The position numbers and the translations under genes were made by a program. Below the pieces are notes generated by a model that was given only the letters and a program-made list of their open reading frames with translations, had not been told where the DNA came from and made no database searches. DNA of 64,000 nucleotides from Polyangium sp. 15x6 (GTDB taxonomy: Bacteria; Myxococcota_A; Polyangia; Polyangiales; Polyangiaceae): contig NZ_JASBQE010000043.1 of the NCBI RefSeq assembly GCF_029960785.1, forward strand, positions 39,112 through 103,111, written 5' to 3'. Positions 54,612 through 63,689 of this stretch are shown here, piece by piece. Positions within the stretch are counted from its first letter, which is position 1; the number at the start of each line of letters is the position of its first letter.

Positions 54612-56009
54612 TCAAGCGACGGGTAAGAAGGAAAGGAGGGAGCGGTTTTCGCGGCGCGCGGCGTCGAGCATCTGAAGGCTCGCGATCAGCGCCCTCGCCG
54701 AGGGGCTCGGGTCGATTTCGGCGAGCCGCGCGAGCAGGCGCTCCGAGCGCGCGGTGAGCTCCCTCAGACGTTGCAAGCCTTCGGCTCTCCCGGACGGCAG
54801 GGTGTCGGGGGCGCTCCACGCGGGGGCTGCGCGGTCGCCGTCCGGCGCGCCGCCTTCCTTGCGCGGGAGCTGCAAGATCCGCCGGGTCACGCGCGCAATG
54901 CCCGTCTTCATCTCGTCCAGCGATCCATCCACGTACCTCGCGCGCGCCTCGTCCGACGCCGGCGTGGAGAGCGAAAGGCCGATGAGGAGCAAAAGCAGGT
55001 GATAGCGGACATCGAACAGCTCCGCCCACATGCGCGAAAGGGGGTTGGTGATACGGTTCTGCTCGCGCTCGGCGTCGGTGTGCGGCTCCGTCGAGAGGCT
55101 GGGATTCGTCGGGACCGGGAGGATGCGCGGAGGGGTCGCCACGACGCTGCGATACCCTTCGAGGAAGGCGTGGAAATGCGAGTCGTCGTCGTCGAGCAAG
55201 CCCTCGCCTTGGGCCATGATCCGATAGAGCGCCTTGAATGCATCCGCGCGGTCGCCGACGGGGTCGACATAGAAATGGGGCACGCTGCCGCTCCATTCGG
55301 TCGCGTTCGTCTGGTAGGGCAGGACCTCGGCCCTGGGCCTGAGCGCGCGGATGTGCCAGCCGGCCGGCATGCCCATCTCCGGCGTGAGCATGAGCGGGCC
55401 CTCGGGACCATCCTCCTTCTGGAAGAGCCAGTAGATCTTCATGTAAATGGCGCCCACCCGATGCACGTCACCGGGGACGGCGTCGTTCGCCTCGGCGAGG
55501 ATCGCCTGCACCTCGTTCCGCAGCTCGGGCGGGACGAGATCGAGCGAAGGCATCTCGAGCGCGACGTATTTGGCGAGGGCGACGCGGCTCGCGGGCTCGA
55601 GGTGGAACGGGAGGGGATCGAGCTCGCTCGGGGGCCCGTCGTCGCGGCGCCCGAGAAACGGCTCGGCCCCGAGGACACGCAGCAGGTTCTGCACCGTGGC
55701 GAAATGCGCCATCTCCTGTTCGGCGATGGTCCGAATCGTCTTCGCGAGAGGATTTCGTATATCGTCGAACGAAAACGCGGCATAGAGGTACTGGACCATC
55801 AGCGAGTGCTCGACGCCAGCCGCGATCCGCAAGAGCTCGATGGCCTCCTCCTCCGGGGACGCGACATCCTCGACGGTGGGGATCCCCGTGGCCTGGAGGA
55901 GGCTCTTCATGGCCTCCTCGCGCAGGACGCGCGGCGTTCGCGCGGTCGCGAGGCCCTGGATCGATGGCCGTTTCGCACCCACCCAGGACAACCGTTTGAT
56001 TTTGGTCAT
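54612..56009 (-). CDS. Ferritin-like domain protein of the quinoprotein operon
   Basis: A 465-residue protein with a ferritin-like four-helix part related to the VioB-type domain: E-x6-Y in AGVEHSLMVQYLYAAFS, a second helix with EQEMAHFATVQNLLRVLGAEP (E-x-x-H), and a later segment with LARYVALEMPSLDLVPP. A C-terminal helical extension (about 330-465) is polar. The ATG at 56009 has AAGGAGCC upstream. It is the first gene of the operon with the LodA- and LodB-like genes; it may help maturation or protect against the H2O2 produced. Confidence 0.85.
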   Translation of the reverse strand: MTKIKRLSWVGAKRPSIQGLATARTPRVLREEAMKSLLQATGIPTVEDVASPEEEAIELLRIAAGVEHSLMVQYLYAAFSFDDIRNPLAKTIRTIAEQEMAHFATVQNLLRVLGAEPFLGRRDDGPPSELDPLPFHLEPASRVALAKYVALEMPSLDLVPPELRNEVQAILAEANDAVPGDVHRVGAIYMKIYWLFQKEDGPEGPLMLTPEMGMPAGWHIRALRPRAEVLPYQTNATEWSGSVPHFYVDPVGDRADAFKALYRIMAQGEGLLDDDDSHFHAFLEGYRSVVATPPRILPVPTNPSLSTEPHTDAEREQNRITNPLSRMWAELFDVRYHLLLLLIGLSLSTPASDEARARYVDGSLDEMKTGIARVTRRILQLPRKEGGAPDGDRAAPAWSAPDTLPSGRAEGLQRLRELTARSERLLARLAEIDPSPSARALIASLQMLDAARRENRSLLSFLPVA

Positions 56010-56199
56010 GCAGGCTCCTTGCGCGTGCCCGATGGAAATCGAGCCTCCGCGGGCACCGTTTTGCATGGCGCATGCCACGATGGTTTCCTTCTCTCACGAG
56101 GAGGAATTGCGTGCGTCAGGGCGGTCGTGGCGCCGAAGGAGGGCGCGCCGCAGCATACCCTTGCGTGGTCGCGCAATGTCTTGCAGCCCGGCTCATCCG

Positions 56200-56270
56200 T
56201 CGCGGAGCGCGCGAGCCCAGGCTCCCCACCATCGGAGGGGCGAACCTCCCGAGGCGAAAGGACGCTATCC
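56200..56270 (+). promoter_or_regulatory. Possible structured leader of eutA, glycine-aptamer-like
   Basis: The divergent gap 56010-56325 contains, on the plus strand, a hairpin GAGCC-CA-GGCTC (56213-56224), then ACCATCGGAGGGGCGAACC and CTCCCGAGGCGAAAGGAC (to about 56263). The order [CC..G]AGGGGC.AA then C.CC.AGGC.AAAGGAC resembles the conserved core of glycine riboswitch aptamers, but the P3b insertion is missing and the CUCUC element is only partly matched. The rest of the gap shows GGAG-type sites near 56300. Confidence 0.3.
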
Positions 56271-56325
56271 CCGGGCCGAGATCCGTGGTCTACTTGCGGG
56301 GGAGAGGAGCCTGGGGGGGCGCGCG

Positions 56326-57747
56326 TTGAGCGGTACGGTCAGCCTGTTGGGTCTCGACTTCGGCAGCACCACCAGCAGCGCGATGGTCGCGTCCGCCATG
56401 ATGGTGCGCAATTGCGTCACCGGTCGGGTGGAGCTCCGCCGGCTCACCGAGGAATATCGATCCGTTCCGGTCTTCACGCCCCTCCGTGAGGGACGTATCG
56501 ACGAGGGCGCGGTCGTTGCGCTCCTCGAGCGTTGGCTCGCCGAAGGGGGTTTGCAGGGGAAAGAGATCTTTGGCGGCGGCGCGCTCATCACGGGGCTCTC
56601 GGCCCAGCGGGACAATGCCGCGGCGCTCTCGTCGCTGCTCCGTGCGCGTCTCGGCGACGCCATCCTCGTGGCGATTGGCGACGCGAACCTCGAATCCTGG
56701 ATGGCGTTTCTCGGGAGCGCGGCGCGGCTCTCGCGACGGCACCCCGAGGTCGAGATCGTCAACCTCGACATGGGCGGCGGGACGACGAACCTCGCGCTCG
56801 GGATCGACGGAGAGGTCCGCCGCACGGGCTGTTTTTTCGTGGGGGCGCGGCATCTCCAGGTCGAGCCCGGGACGTATCGGATCGTCGCGATGTCGAGGTA
56901 TGCTCGGGCGCTCCTCGACCACCTGGGAATCGCACGCGGGCCCGGCGACACGCTGTCTTCCGGCGACGTCGACGCGGTGCTCTCGTTTTACGTCGAGCTC
57001 CTCGAAGCCGCGGTCACCGGGCGCGCCGAGCCGTTCACGACGCCCGTCGCGCGCTTGCATTTGCACACGGACCTCGGGCTCGAACCACCCGCGCCGCGCG
57101 TGCCCCGCGTCGTCACGCTCTCGGGCGGCGTGGGCGCGCTCGTCTACGACAAACTGCGGGGCGCGCCGTGGCCACCGGCGACTTGTTTCGGGGATCTCGG
57201 CATCGATCTCGCCCAGCGAATCCTCGCGTCCGACGTCCTCGCGCGGGACCTCGCGTCATGGATCCCCGACCATTTCGGCCGCGCGACGGTCTTCGGAATG
57301 ATGCGGCACAGCATGGACATTTCCGGCGCGACCGTTTTTCTTTCCTCGCCCAGCGTCCTCCCCCTGCGCGATTTGCCCATTCTCGGCCGTCTGGGGAGCG
57401 ACGCGGATGCCGAGCGTGTGCACGCGCTGCTTCGCCTCGTGCGCGAGACCCCGTCCGGCGGTTGCTTGCGGATCGAATGGCTCGGCCCCGCGCTCGCGGC
57501 CATTCGCCGGCTCGGCGCTTTGCTCGGCGACGAATTGAGGGCGCGTCCGCTCCGACCCGAACAGGCGCTCGTCTTGTTCGTGGCGGAGAACGTGGGCAAG
57601 ACCCTCGGCCAGTACGTCAGCGACTGGGGCAAGAGCCCGGTCCGCCTCGTCGTCATCGACGAGGTCGTCGTCAAAGACGCCCGCTTCGCGCAGATCGGGC
57701 GCATGAAGGATCACGTCGTTCCCGTCTGGTATCACGGGCTGGATTGA
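56326..57747 (+). CDS. eutA: Ethanolamine ammonia-lyase reactivating factor
   Basis: A 473-residue EutA-like ATPase, an actin/Hsp70-fold chaperone that releases damaged cobalamin from ethanolamine ammonia-lyase. Phosphate motifs are LDFGSTTSS (about 9-17) and NLDMGGGTTNLALG; the adenosine motif is TLSGGVGALVY. The length is normal for EutA. The first usable codon that gives the family N-terminus is a TTG at 56326; other in-frame starts upstream exist, so the exact start is uncertain. The fused lyase gene starts 14 bases after the stop. Confidence 0.9.
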   Translation: MSGTVSLLGLDFGSTTSSAMVASAMMVRNCVTGRVELRRLTEEYRSVPVFTPLREGRIDEGAVVALLERWLAEGGLQGKEIFGGGALITGLSAQRDNAAALSSLLRARLGDAILVAIGDANLESWMAFLGSAARLSRRHPEVEIVNLDMGGGTTNLALGIDGEVRRTGCFFVGARHLQVEPGTYRIVAMSRYARALLDHLGIARGPGDTLSSGDVDAVLSFYVELLEAAVTGRAEPFTTPVARLHLHTDLGLEPPAPRVPRVVTLSGGVGALVYDKLRGAPWPPATCFGDLGIDLAQRILASDVLARDLASWIPDHFGRATVFGMMRHSMDISGATVFLSSPSVLPLRDLPILGRLGSDADAERVHALLRLVRETPSGGCLRIEWLGPALAAIRRLGALLGDELRARPLRPEQALVLFVAENVGKTLGQYVSDWGKSPVRLVVIDEVVVKDARFAQIGRMKDHVVPVWYHGLD

Positions 57748-57761
57748 GAATCGAGGAGACG

Positions 57762-59960
57762 ATGCAAAGTGTTCCGCCGACGCTCGTGCCATTGTCCGAC
57801 ATCGTCGTTCCCCGGCCGCGGCCGCCGGAGCTCTATCGAACGACCGTCCTCGACGAGGAGATCTCGTTTCTCGGCCTGAAAGCGCTCCTCGGCGTCGCAG
57901 ACGAGAACAAGGCGGGCGATCGAAACGCGGGGCTCGCGGCGAAGAGCGTCCGGCACCGCGAGGCCGCCCGGACGATCCTGTCATCGCTCACGCTGCGGCA
58001 CCTCTACGACCATCCGCTCACCGACGACGACGGGAGCGTCGATTCCGTCATGCGGGTCAACTACACGATCGATCACGCCGTCTTCGCCGAGATCGAATCG
58101 ATGACCGTGGGCGGGCTGAAAAACCATCTCCTGCGCTCGCCGGGCGCGGAGAGCGCGCGCGTGGGCAAGGCCTTGACCGGCGTGATGGCGGCCGCGCTGG
58201 CGAAGATCTGCGATGTGCACGAGCTCATCTTTCTCGCTCGACGCATCCCGCGGTCCACGAAAGCGCGGACGACCCTGGGGTTGCCCGGGACCTTGTCCTC
58301 GCGCCTGCAGCCGAACCATCCGACCGACGATCTGCGCGGGATCACGCTCCTCTTGTACTGGGGGCTCTCGATGGGCGCGGGCGATGCGCTGCTCGGCATC
58401 AATCCCGCGATCGATACCGTCGAAAACATTTCCGGACTCCTGCGCCACCTCGACAAAGTCCGCCGAAAGACGGGCGTGCCCACGCAGATCTGCGTCCTCG
58501 GGCACGTCAAAACGCAGCTCGCTTGCCTCGAACGAGGCGCGCCGGTCGAGATCCTCTTTCAGAGCCTGGCCGGCACCGAGAAGACGCTCACGGCCGAGTT
58601 CGACGTGACCGTCGAGCTGCTCGACCAGGGGTATCGGACCATGCGCGAAAAGGGAGCGCTCGGGCCGGACGCGCGGCAATTCATGTACTTCGAGACCGGT
58701 CAGGGGAGCGAATTCACCTACGGCAAGCACCACGGCATCGACATGACGACGACGGAGGCCCTCTGTTACGGCCTCGCCCGCCGTTACGATCCCTTCATGG
58801 TGAACAACGTCACCGGCTTCATCGGTCCGGAGACGCACCTCGACAATTTCGAGATGATCGTGTCGAACCTGCAGGACCACTTCATGGGCAAGCTGCTCGG
58901 TTTGCCCATGGGCATGGCGCCGTGCTTCACGCTCCACTCGCACATCACGCTCGAAGGCCAGCAGATGGCCACGCAGATGCTGACCGCGGCGGGCGCGAAT
59001 TACTACATGGATGTCGCGCTCAATACCGATCGAATGCTCGCGTACTTCGATACCAGCGGCCACGACGACCAGACCTTGCGCGAGCTCTACGGCAAGCGCG
59101 TGACGCCGGAGTACGAGGCGTGGGCGATCGAGCGGGGGATCTTTCGCAAAGAAGAAGACGGTAGCCTCGCTCGTGGCCCGAACTGGGGAAATCTGCGCCA
59201 GTTCCTTTCATCGGATGCGGAGCTCGAAGGGCTCGTCGCGACCACGCCGGCCCTGCATGGCTTCGAGAACGCCGGTCCGCGGCCCGCCGACGAGGTCAGT
59301 CGCCGCGTCCGGCTCCATCAGGCCGTGGGCCGCGAGGCGACGCAGAGCGTGCTCTGTATCGATGCGCTGCAAGAGGTCGTCGATCTCCGGGTGATCGCCA
59401 CGGAAGCCCATTCCAAGGAAGCGCACCTCCATTCACCATACCTGGGCGCCCGGGTCGCCGAGGCCCACCGCGCCGCGCTCGTCTCCGAGCATCGTCAGGT
59501 GCAGATCCTCGTCTCCGACGGGCTCAGCGCCGAAGCCGTCCACCACAATGCGGGCGAGCTCCTCCCCGTGCTCCTCGACGGTTTGAATGCCCGCGGCATC
59601 ACCATGGGCAAACCCATCCTGGCCCCCAATGGGCGGGTGAAGCTCTCCGAGGACATTGCCGACCTCGTGCAATGTGACCTCGTGATCTGCCTGATCGGCG
59701 AGCGCCCCGGAGGCGACGCCCTCGCGTCGCGCAGCCTCTCGGCCTATCTGGTGTATTGCCTGCGCGACGACGAGACGAGGCGGAAAGCCGCCGCGTTCAG
59801 CGGCAATCCCGAGGCGCGTTTCGAGTACACGGTGCTCTCGAACATCTACACGGGCGGGCTCCCGCCGCTCGAAGCGGGCGGCGTCATCGCCGAGAAGGTG
59901 TTCGAGGTGCTGGAGCGTCGCGCGGCTGGCAATCGCCTGGAGGCGTTGCTCTCGTCTTGA
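57762..59960 (+). CDS. eutB/eutC: Ethanolamine ammonia-lyase, EutB-EutC fusion
   Basis: Adenosylcobalamin-dependent conversion of ethanolamine to acetaldehyde and ammonia. The 732-residue frame joins both subunits. Residues 1 to about 465 are EutB-like (TIDHAVFAEIESMTVGG; GLSMGAGDALLGINPA; GQGSEFTYGKHHGID; NNVTGFIGPETH). Residues from about 500 are EutC-like (VQILVSDGLSAEAVHHNAGE; NGRVKLSEDIADL; VICLIGERPGGDALASRSLSAYLVY; LSNIYTGGLPPLEAG). The joint keeps an NAGPRPADEV segment like the GRAGPRPRT part of EutC. There is no internal stop. GAGGAG precedes the ATG. No microcompartment genes are near, so it probably serves simple nitrogen/carbon use. Confidence 0.93.
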   Translation: MQSVPPTLVPLSDIVVPRPRPPELYRTTVLDEEISFLGLKALLGVADENKAGDRNAGLAAKSVRHREAARTILSSLTLRHLYDHPLTDDDGSVDSVMRVNYTIDHAVFAEIESMTVGGLKNHLLRSPGAESARVGKALTGVMAAALAKICDVHELIFLARRIPRSTKARTTLGLPGTLSSRLQPNHPTDDLRGITLLLYWGLSMGAGDALLGINPAIDTVENISGLLRHLDKVRRKTGVPTQICVLGHVKTQLACLERGAPVEILFQSLAGTEKTLTAEFDVTVELLDQGYRTMREKGALGPDARQFMYFETGQGSEFTYGKHHGIDMTTTEALCYGLARRYDPFMVNNVTGFIGPETHLDNFEMIVSNLQDHFMGKLLGLPMGMAPCFTLHSHITLEGQQMATQMLTAAGANYYMDVALNTDRMLAYFDTSGHDDQTLRELYGKRVTPEYEAWAIERGIFRKEEDGSLARGPNWGNLRQFLSSDAELEGLVATTPALHGFENAGPRPADEVSRRVRLHQAVGREATQSVLCIDALQEVVDLRVIATEAHSKEAHLHSPYLGARVAEAHRAALVSEHRQVQILVSDGLSAEAVHHNAGELLPVLLDGLNARGITMGKPILAPNGRVKLSEDIADLVQCDLVICLIGERPGGDALASRSLSAYLVYCLRDDETRRKAAAFSGNPEARFEYTVLSNIYTGGLPPLEAGGVIAEKVFEVLERRAAGNRLEALLSS

Positions 59961-59975
59961 GGCGGGAAAGAAGGA

Positions 59976-60560
59976 TCAGGGCACGCGCTTCGCCGTGGCC
60001 TTCGCGGTAATCGGGCCGGCGCCGGGCGTGGGGCACCAGCACTTCGAGTACACGAGCGTCCCGGTCGCCTCGTCGCCCGCGAGCTCGAGCGTGATCTCGC
60101 GCTTCTCGCATTGATCCTCGCCCGAGAAGCAATACGACGTGTCGCTCTTCAGGGTGAGCGTGCAGCCATCCGCTGAGACGGTCCCGGTCGCCGTGTACGA
60201 AGCGGGCGTGGGGGGCTCGGGGTTGCAGCTATGCATGGGCGCCGTGTCGTCGCCCTCGAAGGTGACGCTGATCGAGACGTCGGACGCGTTTGGCGTGACG
60301 GTCAAGAGATCGCCTGCGGGGACGCAGCCGTCCACGTCTTGCTCGTACGTGATCTGCCACTTGCCCGCTGCGGAGCAGGACCCGGGAGTTCCGCCGCCTG
60401 TTCCGCCGGTGCCACCGGTCCCACCGGTCCCACCCGCGCCGCCGGAGCCGCCCGCGCCGCCATTGCCGGCGCTGCCGCCACCGTCACTGCAGGCAGGGAA
60501 CACGGAGAGCGCGAGGGCCACTGCAAGGAATGTTGAAGAGAACGCAAGAGAAGGTCGCAT
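59976..60560 (-). CDS. Gly-linker lipoprotein with disulfide-rich domain
   Basis: A 194-residue lipoprotein; signal peptide ending FPAC, a GGAGGSGG/GGTGGTGG stalk (about 27-58), and a beta-rich domain with seven or eight Cys (SCSAAG, GCVPAG, SCNPEP, GCTLTL, YCFSGE, QCEKRE, KCWCPT). It is like the 26291-26941 protein in design. The ATG at 60560 is the likely start. Function unknown. It converges with the eutBC gene with a 15-base gap. Confidence 0.78.
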   Translation of the reverse strand: MRPSLAFSSTFLAVALALSVFPACSDGGGSAGNGGAGGSGGAGGTGGTGGTGGTGGGTPGSCSAAGKWQITYEQDVDGCVPAGDLLTVTPNASDVSISVTFEGDDTAPMHSCNPEPPTPASYTATGTVSADGCTLTLKSDTSYCFSGEDQCEKREITLELAGDEATGTLVYSKCWCPTPGAGPITAKATAKRVP

Positions 60561-60640
60561 GAGGGCCGAGGATAGCCGCCGCGGGCGGACCTCGCCAGGC
60601 CACAACCTTGCTCTTGCGCGGGAGGGAAGGGGTTTTTCGG

Positions 60641-62281
60641 TTACTGCGCGAGGCGGCGAATCTCGCCGAGCACGCGGTAGAACCCGCCGCCGGCGGCCTC
60701 GCGCACCTCGTCGACGACGTAACGCGCGCCCTCGACGCGGATGTTGCGCGGGAACTGGCAGTTGTACGACGATTTGAAGCCCGGCGAGACGACGTGCACG
60801 CGGAGCTTGCCGCCTTGCTTCACGCATTCGACGATCACGCCCTTCGACGTGTCGCGCGTGGTCTCGAGCTGCGTCGAGGGGATCTCCTGGACCTTCGCCG
60901 GGGCCTTGATGTCACGCGGCGTGGGCACCTCGCCCGCCTGCGCCTTCTGGATCGCGTCCTCGCTCGCGTCGATGCAGGCGAGCGATCCGTCGGTCGTGAC
61001 GATGTAGAGCCGCTCGTCGCGGTATTGCATCGAGTACGCCGAGCCGCACCCCGTCGCGAGCTTCCACAGGCGCTTGCCGGCCGCGTCGAAGCAATAAATG
61101 GTGGAGCTCGAGTCGCCGCCGAAGATGTACTTGCCGCCGGGCGAGGCCGCGCAGGAGTAGACCGTGTCGTCGCAATCGCAGACGACGCCGGGTTTGCCAT
61201 CCTTCGAGAAGACGTACACCTTGTCGTCGGTCGTGCCGGCATAAACGTCCGAGGCCTCCTGCCAGCCGAAGAGCACGGAGCCGCGCGTCTTCGCCTCCCA
61301 GAGCGCCTTGCCGTCCTTCCAGGCGTACTTCGTCACGCCCCCGGAATGGCCGTGATAAACGCCCTTCTCGTCGGCGCGCACCATCCAGCCGCTGCTGCCC
61401 TTGCTCTTCTTGCGCCAGTTCGTCTCGTTCTCGTGATCGAAGATCGCGAGGTTGCCGTCGGCGTCGGAGACGCAGAGCTTGCCGCGGTAGATGTCGAGCC
61501 AGAAGATGTCGACGTTCTCCTCGACCTCGTAGGCGAGGCGCGGGACGTGGCCGCCGAGGTCGTAGACATTGCCGTCGTCGCAGCCGGCATAACGCCAGTC
61601 GTCGTCGGCGATGATGCATTTCACGCCGTCGGGGAGCTTGTATTGCTGTTCGATCGTGCCGTCCGCGGTCACGGCGAACACGGCGCCGCTCTGGTTGCCG
61701 ACCCAGAAGAGCTTCGTGTCGATGTAGATGCCGAGCGCGGCGGCGCCGGAGTCGAACTTCCACAGGACGGGCGCGCGCTTCGCCGTCGAGGGCTTGCTCA
61801 TGATGGTCCGGCGCGTGACGGCGCGCTTCTGCCGCACGCCCATCACGGCCGACTCGTAACCCTTCTTCTTTTTCTCGTTGATCTTCTTCTGCGCGAACGC
61901 GATCGCCTCGGCCGCCGTGCGGAACTTCTGCTCCTGCTTCTGCCCGCCGTCGCCGATCCGGCCGTACCGAATCGAGACCTTCGTCCCGTCGATCACCACC
62001 TCGTAAAACTTGTGCGAACCCCCGCCGTCCTCGGAGAGCTCGAGGTACGTGCGGTTCGAGTCCGCGGCAGCAGCAGCGGGAGCGGGAGCAGGCGCGGGCG
62101 CGGCAGCAGCGGCCGCCGTGGTCCGGCCGGAGGAGGAAGCGGAGCGGCTGCGTTTGGCGGCGGGCGCGGGGGCGCGGGCAGCGCTCGTCCGCGGGGCCGA
62201 GGTGGTGCGGGTCGACGCCGCGCTCGGAGACGCTTTGCGCGCGCTCTTTTTCGTGGTGCTCGGTGTGCGTTTGGTGGCCAT
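60641..62281 (-). CDS. WGR-domain/beta-propeller protein with histone-H1-like tail
   Basis: A 546-residue protein in three parts. The N-terminal about 75 residues are Lys/Ala/Pro/Ser/Thr-rich (histone H1-like). A WGR domain follows (about 76-150; YLELSEDGG, KVSIRYGRIGDGGQKQEQKF), the DNA- or PARP-associated module. Then a PQQ/WD40-like beta-propeller (about 180-440; VLWKFDSGAAALG, KYIFGGDSSSTIYCFDAAGKRLW) and a C-terminal beta domain ending EVREAAGGGFYRVLGEI. The ATG at 62281 has GGAGGAG upstream. Possible nucleoid-associated sensor; not shown. Confidence 0.85.
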   Translation of the reverse strand: MATKRTPSTTKKSARKASPSAASTRTTSAPRTSAARAPAPAAKRSRSASSSGRTTAAAAAAPAPAPAPAAAAADSNRTYLELSEDGGGSHKFYEVVIDGTKVSIRYGRIGDGGQKQEQKFRTAAEAIAFAQKKINEKKKKGYESAVMGVRQKRAVTRRTIMSKPSTAKRAPVLWKFDSGAAALGIYIDTKLFWVGNQSGAVFAVTADGTIEQQYKLPDGVKCIIADDDWRYAGCDDGNVYDLGGHVPRLAYEVEENVDIFWLDIYRGKLCVSDADGNLAIFDHENETNWRKKSKGSSGWMVRADEKGVYHGHSGGVTKYAWKDGKALWEAKTRGSVLFGWQEASDVYAGTTDDKVYVFSKDGKPGVVCDCDDTVYSCAASPGGKYIFGGDSSSTIYCFDAAGKRLWKLATGCGSAYSMQYRDERLYIVTTDGSLACIDASEDAIQKAQAGEVPTPRDIKAPAKVQEIPSTQLETTRDTSKGVIVECVKQGGKLRVHVVSPGFKSSYNCQFPRNIRVEGARYVVDEVREAAGGGFYRVLGEIRRLAQ

Positions 62282-62371
62282 GGCGTGCTCTCCTCCGGGT
62301 TTCCGGGAAGCCGATGAGAGCACGACGCGCGGGGGCGCGTCACCAGGGATCAGGCCTGTTCCGGGCGGATC

Positions 62372-63643
62372 TCAGGCCATGAACGAGCGTTCTTCCGCCG
62401 CGTAATCGACCTCGACGTCGAGCCGGGCGAGGACCGAATAGAACCCGAACTGGAGGCGGTTCATGAAGAGCATGCCCTCGGGCATGGGCACGAAGGAGGT
62501 GTCCCCGGTCTTGAGCGTCTCCTTGCCCGCCTCCTTCATGTGGTGGACGAGGCTCGCCACGTAGTCGCGCGTGATCCGGAACGGCGAGGAGAACTGCGGC
62601 TCGAACGCGCGGCGGATGTACGAGAGCACGCGCTTTTCGTGATCGCCGCCCCGGGTCTCCAGCATGATCTTCGCGGCCTCGGTGAACGTGGCCTCGTCGC
62701 GCTCGACGGCCGCGCGGTGCAGCTTGCGCGCGACGCCGCGCCGCTTCTCGGGGATGGGCTGCACGCAGCCGAAATCGAGGAACGCCACGCGGCCGTCGTC
62801 CTGGAAGAAGTAATTGCCCGGGTGCGGGTCGGCGTTGAACATCTCGCCGATCAGCGTGCCCTTGTAAACGAACCGCCACATTGTGCAGCAAAGCGCGACG
62901 CGATCACGCTCGGGCAGGCCAGCCGCCTCGTCGAGCGTCCGGCCGCGAACGAACTGGGTCGTGAGCACACGGCGCGACGAACGATCGAGATCGACCCGAG
63001 GGATCAGGATCTTCGGGTCGCCCTCGTGGACACGGGCGAACTCGATCTGGCGGCGCGCCTCGATCGTGTAATCGAGCTCCTCGCGGAAGCGGGCGCGGAC
63101 CTCCTCGAGCATCTTCGCAGAGCCGACCTTGCGCGTGCCCATCATCGAGAGCGCGCCTTCGAGCAGCCCCGCATTTTTCAGGTCTGCCTCGACGGCCTCG
63201 GCCACGCCAGGGTGCTGGACCTTGACCGCGACCTCCTCCCCTTCGAGGGTGCGGGCGCGGTGCACCTGGCCGATGGAGGCGCTCGCGACAGCCTTCTCAT
63301 CCCATTCGGCGAAGAGTCGATCGAGCGGGGCGCCGAGCTCTTCCTCGACGAGGAGGCGAATGGCCTCGGGCGAGGATCGAGGCGCCGCGGCGAGCAAGCT
63401 CTTCATCGAGCGCTGGTAAGCGTCGCGATGCTCCTCGGGGACGAGCCCGTCGATGTAACCGGCCATCTGGCCGACCTTGGCAGCAACGCCGCGGAGGTTG
63501 CCGAGGACCTCGGCCGCACGCTTGGCAGCCGCGTCGTCGCCCTCACGGCGAAGGAGCAGGCTCGTCCCCGTGCGCGCGCCGATCTCGGCGAGCCGGACGA
63601 GGCGGCCGAGGCGGCCCGAAGGAAGCTTGGTTTCGTCCGACAT
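62372..63643 (-). CDS. ABC1/UbiB-family atypical kinase
   Basis: A 423-residue ABC1/ADCK/UbiB protein. The KxGQ motif (AAKVGQMAGYIDG, about 52-64) is in the N-terminal extension, the Ala-rich loop is SASIGQVHRA, the catalytic Lys region is VAVKVQHPG, and the DPHPGNYFF and LDFGCVQPI motifs match the NPHPGN/DFG sites. Family members support isoprenoid-quinone synthesis or lipid handling. No transmembrane pair is present at the C-terminus. The ATG at 63643 (MSDETKLPSG) is preferred; the upstream frame runs through the palindromic repeat. Confidence 0.9.
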   Translation of the reverse strand: MSDETKLPSGRLGRLVRLAEIGARTGTSLLLRREGDDAAAKRAAEVLGNLRGVAAKVGQMAGYIDGLVPEEHRDAYQRSMKSLLAAAPRSSPEAIRLLVEEELGAPLDRLFAEWDEKAVASASIGQVHRARTLEGEEVAVKVQHPGVAEAVEADLKNAGLLEGALSMMGTRKVGSAKMLEEVRARFREELDYTIEARRQIEFARVHEGDPKILIPRVDLDRSSRRVLTTQFVRGRTLDEAAGLPERDRVALCCTMWRFVYKGTLIGEMFNADPHPGNYFFQDDGRVAFLDFGCVQPIPEKRRGVARKLHRAAVERDEATFTEAAKIMLETRGGDHEKRVLSYIRRAFEPQFSSPFRITRDYVASLVHHMKEAGKETLKTGDTSFVPMPEGMLFMNRLQFGFYSVLARLDVEVDYAAEERSFMA

Positions 63644-63689
63644 CCCGCCGCGGACGTAGCAGACGGACGCAGGGTGGTAAAGACCTCCC

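Noticed and set aside
56010..56325. Cobalamin riboswitch before the B12-dependent lyase
   Set aside because: No B12-box-like GCCACTG nor the typical multi-stem layout was seen; only the glycine-like core is noted.
62010..62405. 131-codon ORF opposite the WGR protein tail
   Set aside because: Antisense of an Ala/Pro-rich region; no ribosome site or domain.
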